Shown here: positions 12,345 to 23,200 of the stretch, piece after piece
How positions within the stretch are numbered: the first letter of the stretch is position 1
Layout of the letters: each line of letters begins with the position of its first letter
NCBI GenBank assembly: GCA_026120185.1
Contig: JANUWF010001726.1
Span: 144,501 to 208,500 of the forward strand
Origin: Voacanga thouarsii
Taxonomy: Eukaryota > Streptophyta > Magnoliopsida > Gentianales > Apocynaceae
Direction: 5' to 3'
Length of the DNA stretch: 64,000 nt
Translations under genes and position numbers: made by a program
The notes under the pieces: generated by a model
Told to the model about the DNA's origin: nothing
The model's database searches: none
The model's input: only the letters and a program-made list of their open reading frames with translations

Positions 12345-13006
12345 TAAACTTCTACCAACTACCCACCTCAATTGGTAGTTCGTTGGAAAATCGGGCAAGA
12401 AAAATATTCTCCTTTATTACCAACAGATTACCATGAGACATAGTTATCAACTACTCGTATTTTTTTGGTAATCTGTTGGTAAATATTTTCTCACTAATTT
12501 ATCAATATATTACCAATATATTATTAACACAAATATCAATATCCAACTACCTACAGCTCTTAATTCAGTTGATAGCTTATTACACATTGATATGCTATAG
12601 TTCCAACGGATATTTTGGTTAGTAATTTTGTTGGCAAAAATTTGATCATCACATTACTAACTATATTACCAACTAAAATATCTACCAACTATCTATTTCA
12701 ATTGGTATGCTAATGATAAATTGGCGGGAACAACATTCCCTCCTTATTACCAACATATTACTATTAAAAATAGTTACCAACTACTTACATTTTGTTCGTA
12801 ATCGGTTGGTAAATGCTTGTTTGCCAACTGATTACTAATAGAAAAATCACTAACAAAATACACACAATGGGTAATTTATTGGTAAGTAATTGAAATACAT
12901 CATATTCCACACTTGTTGGAAATTTGTTGATAATTTATTAGTAATTACCTATCAAGTTTGATTTGTTGAGAATGATCTGTTAGTAATCAGTTTTTTTCTA
13001 ATAGTG
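12345..13006. repeat. Right subterminal TTGGTAA/TTACCAA array, internally duplicated
   Basis: The block 12345-12500 (CTACCAACTA, then TTGGCG/TCGGGC, then TATTACCAACA) is repeated with divergence at 12690-12840. The array ends in the CACTA terminus at 13006. Confidence 0.65.
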
Positions 13007-13661
13007 TTAATTTATTGTTGTTTTAGGATTCAGGATCATCATCCCTCTTGCCTTATCCAATTTGTGGAAGGCATCGCTCATTCGTGGTAAATAGTATTTC
13101 AATTTTTTTTTTGTCTTTTATTCTTTATTTTGTTGAATTCAATGAGATTTTTTTTTTTTTAAGTGAAAGATATTATTACAGACAAGTCTAAGAATCTTTT
13201 ATTTTCTTCCAGATCTAAAAAAGTAATTGATAATTAACTAGGGTCTTTGGAAAAAAAAAACTTTATTTTGCCATTTAAACTACACTGTATCTCAATTCAC
13301 ACATATACATTACGCAGTTGTTAAACTTATGTCTTGAATAACTACAGGCCCAATTTTGAATATTTCTTTAGGCCCATATCCAAACTTGATCCTCCAAAGA
13401 TCCCTAGATAAGTAATCCCCCCTTCCTCGATTTGATAATCACAGTCGGTTCACGTTGCCAAGGAATAAAAAAGGATAATTCAATGCAAATCGAACATAAT
13501 TTGTCGTACGATGGTTGAAGGAAATAGGCATTCACAAACATAACTTTCAATCAAAGAGAGAGGAAGATTTTTCTATTACTTTTTTTTTTTTGTGGAGAAA
13601 AAAAATCTTAAAGCGGAAGTGTGAAGAAAAGGGTAGGGTCGTTAATCCTTCACTCACATAT
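13007..13661. other. Spacer between CACTA element and terpene synthase 3' end
   Basis: Holds an exon-like piece at about 13033-13091 (TTTTAG before, GGTAAAT after) that might belong with the sequence left of the CACTA element. The rest (13260-13661) is the likely 3' untranslated and downstream region of the terpene synthase. No further gene was seen. Confidence 0.45.
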
Positions 13662-15939
13662 TCATAATGGGATAGGATGAACGAGCACAGAAGTAATGAT
13701 TTCTTTAGTCTTGGTCGTAGAATTTGTATAGCCATCTTCCTCTTGGTATAAAAGATTCATAACCCTAACCAGATTGAGGACTCGCTCTAGGATGACCATT
13801 GATGCTACAGTTTGGTTTAAGCATTCTTTATTCATATCCTTCCAGGCATATGTCACCTGTTTCTGAAAATACTCATAAGCCTCTTGCTTTGAGGCACCAT
13901 GCTCTTTCATGTAGCATTCCATAGTAGAAGCCACATGTCCTCTTTCCTGCTCTTTCTGCATGCATATAGAATTATAAGTTATCCAACTTCCCCTAGGGAT
14001 AATGCAAATTTAAAATTAGATAGTTAAAAAAGTCTGATACCTCATGGCCAACCATGTCGTCCATTAATCTACAAATTATTGATGTATCTCGAACAATCAA
14101 TGGTTCATTTGTCACCCAATCAAAGACTTCCTTAGTTGTTGACTCTCCCATGCCAACCAAGGATGTTGTTGCTAGCATCATGTACCCGGTGGAGACGAGT
14201 GAAACCTTCATGTGCTCGTCAACTTTTGGTACATAGTTGTTGTTAAACCAACAAACTTCTTGGAAGTATGCTCTTACCAATTTTTTCATCTGAAATTTAG
14301 AAGCAGTAACCATATTGATTGAAAGTTCTTGTTAGTGCATCATTCATAGTTAGGCAGCTGTATAAACTTATAAGGTTTACATATACCTCTTGTATTGCAT
14401 AATTAACTTTGTATGATTTGTCTATCTTGGCCAACTCCTGCTCCATTTCGTTATAAATATCTAACAAAAATTGGTAAGCGCACTTCATGTACGTTGGTAA
14501 TTGATTTATGGCATTTATATCCCATCTGAAAATGCCACCAGACATTTTGAAGTCTTAATAAATGCTCGGTAATTAGAAATATTAATGTGAGCAATGTGAC
14601 ATAATCTAGGTTGGGTCAAAATGACTACTCAAATGTATACCTTTCTATTGCATCTGTGAAAGGAACGAGTTCATCAAAAGTTCCATGGGCATCATAGATG
14701 TCGTCTATGATGGAAGCCATGCTGATTACTTTGGTTAGAAAACTTCTAGCAAGGGCATACTGGGGTTCAAAATACACTCCCAGTACCCAAAAGTAGCCTT
14801 CTACTAATCTGTCTCTGGCAAACGGAAAGTTTCGAGCACAATCCAATTCTTTCCACCATCTGAAATTATGAAGTGAAATTGTACAATTGATATGAATATT
14901 CTTTTTGGTATGTCAAAAAAGTGGATGGGGAAAGTTACTTGGTAAGTTCACGAAGCTCCATTTGATGCAACTTCTGCAATCTATTGAAATCAAGTTTTGC
15001 GAAATTTAATAATGCATCATGATGGGTTTCATCTTCTTGGTAAATGGATATGTACTGTCTTGCTCCCACCCTTGTCAAAGTTTTCTGGATTGGCTGATTC
15101 AGAGCTCCTTTCACTTGAGCAGCTAGCGAATCACCCAATTTAGGCATCATGGATTCAAGTTGAGAAGTAGCAAACTTCAATGCTTCCTCCAAATTGTTCT
15201 CCCCATGAACCCCGAAATTTGACGCCTCGTATAAGCTCAGCAATTCTTTCACATTGCTTCCCACAGAATCCTTAAATTGCCCTTTTGAGTTCTTGAATTT
15301 TTTGAACACGTCTGTTTCATCGAAAATTTTGATTATCAGGGATCATGGATGGATGTACCGTGAGAAAACCCCGGGTGAAATAACAATGGCCAGGTCAAGA
15401 ACAGAAATAGAACTTACCACAAGAGACATAATGGCCATGTTGTCTAAGTAATCGAAAACGTAGAGCAACAGTGTAAAGATCATTGTCATCTTCATTGTTG
15501 CACTCGTCGTAGGCACTGTATATATTGCGCAAGGATGCCTCTATCTCACTTTCAAAATGGTAGGAGATTCCAAGACGTTGAATGGCGTCAATCAACTCTA
15601 GTTTCGGTCTTGATTTGTCTGGAATTCCAACAAGCATCTTCCTAACCTCCTCTTTTAATCGTGCATGCTCTGACTCTTCCTCAGTATGAGATTCCTGCAG
15701 AAGTAATCTAAGAAAATTAGTTTTCTGCAACCTGTAATAACAAGTAAAAAGACATAATTTCTGAGACTATGATGAAGCTACTGTGAAAGAGCTTGAAATG
15801 TTGAAATGTTTACTTTGGCATGATCAGAGGCGTAAGCGAGGAAACGTTCTCCCCAAATGCTTGGGTGAAAATTGGCAGAGCGACGAGGAGTTGGTGTTGA
15901 AGGAATGGCTGAGACTGATGTTTGAACACATAATACCAT
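13662..15939 (-). CDS. Sesquiterpene synthase, TPS-a type, seven exons, apparently intact
   Basis: Exons (minus): 15814-15939, 15418-15694, 15311 down to 14939, 14641-14859, 14387-14525, 14041-14289, 13662-13955. All introns are GT-AG. Lengths 126, 277, 373, 219, 139, 249 and 294 nt add up to 558 codons plus stop, normal for cytosolic TPS-a enzymes; exons 4-6 have the family's standard sizes. Visible motifs: RRX8W at residues 19-29, RDR at 274-276, the Mg-binding DDIYD at 311-315, and the second metal site DDMVGHEKE at 455-463 (an NSE/DTE form with Met and Gly at variable places). No transit peptide precedes the RR, so a cytosolic enzyme acting on farnesyl diphosphate is expected. The ATG at 15939 is preferred over an in-frame ATG at 16023, which lies only a few bases from the TATA box. 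The product (germacrene-D-like or other) cannot be read from sequence. Several relics of this gene lie nearby. Confidence 0.9.
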
Positions 15940-16023
15940 TGTTGCAGCTGCAAAATTGCAATGCGGAAGGAGTGGGGAAGGGAAAAGATGAGCACTGGTT
16001 ATGTGGGAACTCTCCTGCTTCAC

Positions 16024-16031
16024 TATTTATA
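16024..16031 (-). promoter_or_regulatory. Probable TATA box of the terpene synthase
   Basis: TATAAATA on the minus strand lies 85 bp upstream of the chosen ATG. A TTGAC core (W-box-like, possible WRKY site) is present at 16036-16040. Position is seen; function is inferred. Confidence 0.6.
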
Positions 16032-16039
16032 GAGCGTCA

Positions 16040-16620
16040 ACAAAATGATTTAGTTCCTCGAAAAACCTGTCACCTTTTTTCACATGGAGAGAAATTTTCG
16101 ATAAATACGGAACTCCAGATATTAAAATGTGGAAAGATATTATAGATTGAAAGTGAAACTTCGGTACCATAGATTGAGATTGGTATGAATTCGCTCTCCT
16201 CCACACATTTCACTGTGATATTTATGTGACCTGTGATTGTCATGGGGCTCAGGGATGCAAACTGCAGGACAAGTTTTGTCAATGGGTGGCTACTTTTTTT
16301 TGCACGATTTCAATTCCTCAAAACAATATTTTACAAATGTTAACTTTTTTTCACGTGAACTAAAAATTTATTATAATTTACTCTCGTTAAGTTAAAAATA
16401 TGAGTTTTTAGTTATTTAAATTTAAAAATAATCTTTTTACTCTTATGGGTTATTTTAATAGTTATACAATAATATAAATACATTAGGATTGTAAGACATA
16501 TTGAAATCCCTAGTCACCTCTTGGAGTTTCCATTTCTTTTAGAGGAAGAATGTTGTGTACGTAACAATTAGAACAATTAACGATGCATAATTTGTGATAA
16601 CGAATCATTATGGATTAACG
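16040..16620. other. Terpene synthase upstream region, partly duplicated elsewhere
   Basis: No gene is present. From about 16188 (AATTCGCTCTCCTCCACACA) a short stretch recurs at 41639-41666. The part 16290-16620 recurs at 42995-43328, so this promoter-side DNA belongs to a block copied within the window. Confidence 0.6.
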
Positions 16621-16976
16621 TACGCTTTCACATCTAATTTGTATCTAAATAATCTTTTGAGTAACGTTTTATTTTTGAAGAATTCGATTAAACGAATTCT
16701 TAATTTCTTTCAATGGTACTAGAGCCACCTTACATAGGATCTTATATGATAGTCATAAGAACAACTAGCTTGATTTATGTTTATATGTTAAGATTAAAAT
16801 CTTTTATGTATATATTAGTTGAGTAGTATAAGAATAATGTATTTATATTTATGGTGAATGATTTGATTAACTTAGAATAATTCCATGATCATATTTTTTA
16901 TTTGATAAATATGTATATGTATTATCGAATATTGTAACAAAATGAGTGGATTATGTTTTTTGTTTCACTTTTGAAC

Positions 16977-16977
<1 letters not shown>

Positions 16978-17056
<79 letters not shown>
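16978..17056. repeat. (ATT)n microsatellite, about 26 copies
   Basis: Uninterrupted ATT repeat. It produces a false poly-leucine frame. The equivalent in unit 2 is shorter. Confidence 0.95.
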
Positions 17057-17057
<1 letters not shown>

Positions 17058-17390
17058 AAGGGAAGGTACCAATCACCACTACTGGGGACATTGAAGACGA
17101 AAGAAGCAGTAGCCAACGCCAAACAGGGGTAGCTGGATTAAAATAATATTATAAAAAGGCATGACTTCAATGCTTCAAAAAAGCACCAAAAGAAAAAATA
17201 AAAAAAATCAAACTCAGGAATTTTAATTAGGATGGAAGATTTTGTAGATTGAAACTGTAATTTTGGTATTCACAGTAGTCATGGATAAGGTATGCTCAGG
17301 GGAGTATAAATTCACTCGCTGGCATGCATTTTGACTGTGCGTTACACTGATTGATAAGTATCACAAAATGCATAATCACTTCTAGGATAT

Positions 17391-18510
17391 AGGGCAAATT
17401 TGTGAAGAATGAGATGAAAGGAAGAACACATTATGTACTGACTTTTAATCGAGATCGTGGTATTTTTAATATTGTGTCACTGCATTATGAGCATGGGAAG
17501 GGAAATAACTCGTACGAGATTAATATTGAGGCCAGGAAGTGCAACTGTTCCAAATGGGAAATTTATGGAATACCTTGTTTGCACGCGTTTACAACATGTC
17601 AGCAACTGGAGTTGAATCATGGAGATTTAGTGTCATAAGAAAATACAACACTATCCTATAGAATGACTTGTACAGCACAGTTCAAGCCCATTCCACATGA
17701 GGATTATTAGCATAATCCTGACTTTAGCTTGGCCCAATTTGCTCACCGTTTCAAGAATCATCACAGGGGTAGATTGTGGACGTCGCGTATTCGAAATGAG
17801 ATGAACGAACGTAATCCTGATTCACCACCTTGTTGCGAGATAAATTTAATACATCTCGCGAGCTGAGTTATTAGGCATTCAACAGTTCTTCTTGGACAAC
17901 ATAGTTACGGTCAGAATATAGTCTCGCCTGATTATGCAGTATGGTATTGGCCTCACACTTGGTGACTGATTGGTAATTCAATTATAACGCAACCTAATCC
18001 TTCGGTCCACCAATTGAGTAGTGGGGCAACAGAAGTATTAGTATGTAAACTTTCTTACATAGTATTATAAAATATATAATTTACACTCAAATAATTTATT
18101 AACATTTCGAAATACATATATAGGATGATTTAATGCATCAAATATTGCATATTGGCAATGAAGGCTATCAAAATGCGGATCCTGTAAGTAGACAAGTGTT
18201 TGCATCAATAACAAATCTCGCTACGCGTTCGTTGACTGCCACTGGTGAGACAAGTCGTTTGAACCACCCACCCTATGAGCCAATTAGACGAAGCTACATT
18301 GCACAACCAATAACTTCGATCTCGAAAAAAGTCAATCGCGGAGTTCCCCGGTACGGAGAAGGGATAGATGAGTACACAGACATGCTGTACCTGATGTTCC
18401 TATGCAGGATCACTACTCACCAATACACGATTATGAACAAGGTGATCCTGCAGAAGTTGAAGATAGGTAAGCTGATTTTATTACTCCAGAGCACCTAGTC
18501 TTCGATACTA
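17391..18510 (+). pseudogene. Mutator-like (MULE) transposase relic, SWIM zinc finger part, 5' portion
   Basis: The frame from 17402 encodes a SWIM zinc finger (CNCSKWEIYGIPCLHAF, pattern C-x-C-x(n)-C-x-H) followed by a stop at 17636. Past that stop, protein-like sequence continues in broken frames: LSYRMTCTAQFKPIPHEDY, then RGRLWTSRIRNEMNERNP, then, after a probable intron ending TATATAG at 18123, a 121-codon frame with RLNHPPYEPIRRSYIAQP. This order fits plant MULE transposases of the SWIM type, whose catalytic DDE part lies upstream and is absent here. The relic is cut at 18511-18515 by a copia element and resumes at 29264. Confidence 0.7.
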
Positions 18511-18515
18511 GATGC

Positions 18516-20230
18516 TGTTGGGTATCTCTCATGCATATCACATATGGCGCAGTGGAAAATTAAAACGAGATACCATCCCAAGATTCGCATATGTGTGGAA
18601 AACAAGATATATAGAGAACAAAGGTAACAACTTTTTACCTTTCTTTGAGTGGCCGGAAAAAATAAAATTTTTCTCCTTCTTGTTTGAGGTGCTATCCAGC
18701 AATTCTCTTGATTAAACACCACGCGAGTTGAATATCCAACTACTATAATCACAGTGTGTGATTATCTCTAACAGAAATCCACATGGAGGATCGCACTCAA
18801 GCACCAAGTTTTTTTGTGCTAGCAGAAAACAAAGTGGCGGCTAGGGTTCTTCTTGTTTTTTAGAAAAACGAGAGAGAGAAAGAGAAGAAGAAGAAGAAGA
18901 GAAGGCTTTTCCAACTATTGTTTTTTCATGTATCACCCTTCTATTAGGGTTTCGTGTATATCCTTTATATGTCACGAAAAATCACTGAAAATTGAGAATT
19001 CTAAAATAGTTAGAATTTCCTAATTGTACTTGGAAACATCAAGTTCTCACAATTATAATTTGGCCCATAAATTATAACTAATTATAATTTGGCCATAACA
19101 ACTTCTCTTTCTCGCAATTAACCCCACTATGTTATCAAATAACATCTTGAGTATTATGTTTTCCAGTCAATTGGTAGCGAACATGAATTAATTCAAATGT
19201 CTTTGAGATTAATAATCCATAATTAATTAGAATTAATCATATCAATTCTAATCAAGATTGGTTTATTAATTCATCAATTAATAAACACATATTCCCATAT
19301 CAAGAGCAGTATCTAGCAACATATCATGACCACCCAAGAGTCCAGCAAATCAAGTGGCTTGACATGAACCCTTCAATAACAAATTATAGTACAATTAACT
19401 CCTTTCACCATACAATATCTCATTCGGTTTGGAGTACAGAATTAGTGCCAACTCCCTCCAAAATAAATTAATTCTGGCTCGAATATAATAGTACTTGTAC
19501 TAGGAACCCACTACTCTAGATGTGTATCAATTGGAATTGTTTCCAATACACAGTCGCCTTAGTTAAGGACTTCTCGAATAGTAATTCCTACAAGTGGCCA
19601 TGAGATATTCGCCTCTACTACTAGGAGTTGTGAATCCTTTATTGACCATCTCAACTACTTTCATTTACCTCACAATGTACCCAATATCCATCCTATAGGC
19701 GGCCCTCGATCTGGCTCCAGAGATTGGAATCAAAGCACAATGCTCAACAAACAAAGTGCATTGGAGATCTCAAGTCTAAGGATACTTGCACGTTTGCTAT
19801 ATTGAGATTATATCACTGGCACTAAATAGTTATCCATGTGATTATCTCATAGTTAGGTCATCCAATGTACTTGTTCCATTAACAAGAATCCATGTGTTAA
19901 CTTTAAGTATCTCAATACTCACAGATATGAGAACCACCGCCACCGCCGGATCAAATCAGTAAGTCTAACACATACTAGTCTTAGCGCATTAATGATGTCG
20001 TATCTCATTAATACTATAATTAGGGACTATTTAAGTACTAACACCATACAATGTAGTAGGAATCTCATATCATGATTTCCTTAATATAGTGTTGTACTAG
20101 GGACTTTATCTAACAATTATATTATATAAAAGTGAACAAAAAAAACTGTAAGATAAATGATGCATTTTATTAAAATAAAATGTGTCATATACAATGTAGA
20201 AGTGATTGCCTCTAGGGCATAACACTAACA
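18516..20230 (-). repeat. 3' LTR of the copia element (unit 1)
   Basis: In element orientation it starts TGTTAGTGTTATGCCC at 20230 and ends ACCCAACA at 18516. It carries GA-rich and GAA runs at about 18870-18905. The frames seen at 18495-18752 lie in this LTR and are not genes. Confidence 0.9.
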
Positions 20231-20239
20231 AACTCCTAC

Positions 20240-23200
20240 TTGCACTAGAGTCAATCATTCATGTATCTAATATCGAATGACTCAACATGCTTATCATGTT
20301 TCTTTTGGGATAGTGCTTTTGTAAGCGGGTCAGCTATGTTCTCATCCATGGGAACTCTCTCTATCTTTACATCATTTCTATCTATAATCTCCCGGATCAG
20401 ATGATAACGACGCAGTACGTGTTTGGATCATTAGTAAGACCGTGGCTCCTTTGCTTGTGCAGTGGCTTCTTTGCTTGTGCAATGGCTCCATTTGTTGTCA
20501 CAATACAAAGATATTGGACCAACAACGCTAGGAACCACATCCAGTTCTATCACGAACTTCTAGATCCAAACAGCCTCCTTAGCTGCTTCAGAAGCGGCTA
20601 TGTACTCAGCTTCTGTCATAGAGTCGGCAATAGTCTCTTGTTGGAATTCTTCCAACTTATTGCCCCTCCGTACAACGTAAGCATGTAGTCGGATTGTGAT
20701 TTGAAATCATCTTTGTCAGATTGAAAACTGTCATTAGTATTCCCGTTTATTTTTAAATCACCTTCTCCATATACTAAGAACACATCCTTGGTCCTTCGTA
20801 AGTACTTAAAGATGTTCTTTACAGTCGCCCAATGACCCTCACCAAGGTCAGATTGGTATCTGCTCATCAAACTGAGAGCACAAGATACATCGGGCCTTGT
20901 ACATATCATAGCGTACATGATAGATCTAACTGCCGAAGCATATGAAATTTTACTTATGTGATCCCTTTCAACTTGTGTCTTGAGAGACATCGACTTTGAA
21001 AAACTTACACCGTGTGACATGGGTAAGAATCCCTTTTTGGATTGATCCATGCTAAACTTCTTTAGCACTTTATCAACGTATGTAGACTGTGAAAGACCTA
21101 GCAACCTTTTAGATCTATCTCTATAGATCCTTATTCCAAGAATATAGATTGCTTCACCAAGGTCTTTCATGGAGAATTGTTTGGACAACCAAATTTTAAC
21201 TGTTTGCAAGACATGTATATCGTTTCCTATTAGTAATATGTCGTCTACATAAAGCAATAAGAAAACGATTACACTCCCACTTACCTTCTTGTATACACAA
21301 GGCTCATCCATGTTTTGAATGAAACCAAACTCTTTGATTGTTTCATCAAAACGGATGTTCCAACTCCTAGAAGCTTGCTTAAGTCCATAAATGAACCTTT
21401 GTAGCTTACACACCATTGTGCTATCATTGGATGTGAAACTCTCAGGTTGTGTCATATATACTTCCTTAGTTAGATTTCCATTTAGGAAAGCTGTTTTCAC
21501 ATCCATTTGCCAAATCTCATAATCATAATGAGCAGCCATGGTTAGGAGTATCCTAATGGATTTTAACATGGCTACTGGCGAGAAGGTTTCGTCATAGTCA
21601 ATGCTATATTATTGACGATAACCCTTCGCCACTAGACGTGCATTATAGGTAACTAAGTTACCATCCATATCCACTTTCTTCTTGAAAACCCATTTGCACC
21701 CAATAGGTTTAATTGCTTTGGGTGGATCAACCAAAGTCTATACTTGGTTGTCGTACATGGAATCCATCTCTGACATCATGGCCTCAAGCCATTTGCCAGA
21801 TTTTGAACCGTTCAAAACATCCTTGTAGGTAGTAGGCTCATCTTCATCTATGAGTAATACGTCATTATGGTCACTAATGAGAAATCCACATCTCTCAGGT
21901 GCCACACGTATCCTATTAGACCTACGTGGATCTTGTGTATAGAAGGTTCATCTATTCTCTCAATAGATGTGAGATTAGACGGTTGATCCTTGCTTGTTTG
22001 ATCTTCTTGAACTTCACTAAGTTCAATTTTACTCCCACTGTCCCTTTTAAGCATGTGCTTCTTCTCCAAGAAGATGACATGCTTCGAAACAAACACTTTG
22101 TTTTCAGAGGGTAAGTAGAAGTAATTGTTAGGGATATGCCATAGAGTCAATTTGTACTTATACTATTATTGTTATGTTTTATATAATAATATGAGGTTTT
22201 CCTTTCCATGAATAGTACATTTTGTTTTGTGGTCATCAAGTACGTGACTTGATAGTAAAACCCAGCAATGAATACAATGACTATTCTAAAACTATCCCTG
22301 ATCGATTATTATTATTGGAACAATAATAAATTAAGCTTAGTATGTTTGTGACTTGATGGCTATATTTTACTGGTCATGGATATTTGTGATATTAAGTCAA
22401 CACATAAATAAATGTTAGAGAACATTGTATTGGACATGACCCACTATGAGAGTACTTCATGGGACATGTCATAAGTACTTTCTAGCCATAATGATGTTAA
22501 AAGTCCTTCGACCTAAATTCATCATAGTTTCCTACCTGATAAGTTCTATATTTTGACGTTGTCTAAAGTTGTCTTTAACCAGATAATAAATTAGACTACT
22601 GTTGGATATAGAATAAATCAAGGAGAGGAATATGATTGATAGTGAAGGAATTTGTCCCTCTCAATTATGAGAGAGATATCCATGGGCCCTTTGATAAGTT
22701 AGACTGTTAAAATGCATGAATGTGCTCAAATATATCAATCTAAGATATTGATATAATTTGTTTGAACACTCTACTATGAAATCAAGAAATAATTGATTAA
22801 GCTTAATAAGGATGACAAGCTCCGTGCCTTATGCTTAATCTAGATATCGTGTGACAAAAGGACTAAATATAAAATTGTGGTTTGTTTCAAAGAGATCACT
22901 GATCTTCATTTAACCTGGATAGTTATAATATTTTGCTAGAAATCGCTTATAACTTGTGGTCCATTTAAATATGATTTAGGCACACTGCCAGTGTTAAATG
23001 AACCTATAGGGTCACATAATAAGTGAACTTGTTAGGTTATTTTTTTGGTAACTAGATTCGATGAATCTGCAAATAAGTCTAAGTTAATCGAACTTAGAAA
23101 ATTTGCCAGATACAATGAATTTGAAAATTTGTCCACATTCAATGTATCTGGAAAATGTCCAGATTATAAGAATCTGGCTCGGTAAATTAATTAGTTAAAT

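Larger units (their letters stand above)
3487..13006. mobile_element. Composite CACTA (En/Spm) transposon, non-autonomous
   Basis: The left end reads CACTACTAGAAAA and the right end, read inward on the minus strand, CACTATTAGAAAA. These are the terminal inverted repeats of the CACTA superfamily. Both ends are followed by several hundred bases crowded with TTGGTAA and TTACCAA motifs, the subterminal repeat arrays expected of this group. Flanking 3-mers are att on the left and tta on the right, so a clean 3-bp target duplication is not visible. Inside are a decayed Transposase_24-type gene, a second left-end-like block at about 7570-8745 and a captured ARMC8-like exon. No TNP2-type transposase was seen, so the element probably could not move on its own. 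It may be two elements joined or nested. Confidence 0.75.

Noticed and set aside
3484..13009. Clean 3-bp target duplication of the CACTA element
   Set aside because: The flanks are att and tta; they do not match without shifting the ends, so no target repeat is claimed.
15810..16023. Longer terpene synthase N-terminus starting at 16023
   Set aside because: That ATG lies only a few bases from the TATA box and would precede transcription start; the added residues do not resemble a transit peptide.
15254..16145. Plus-strand frames of 65 and 120 codons over the terpene synthase
   Set aside because: They are antisense shadows of TPS exons 1-3 with no domain of their own.
16946..17146. 66-codon poly-leucine protein frame
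   Set aside because: The leucines are an ATT microsatellite read in one frame; the unit 2 copy has a different repeat number.
18495..18752. Repeated 85-codon and 67-codon frames found also at 27428, 32491 and 34241
   Set aside because: They lie within the copia LTRs, occur at every LTR copy and overlap on opposite strands. They are LTR sequence, not genes.
20401..20688. 95-codon plus-strand protein
   Set aside because: Antisense to the copia RNase H region, and it includes a 20-bp tandem duplication.
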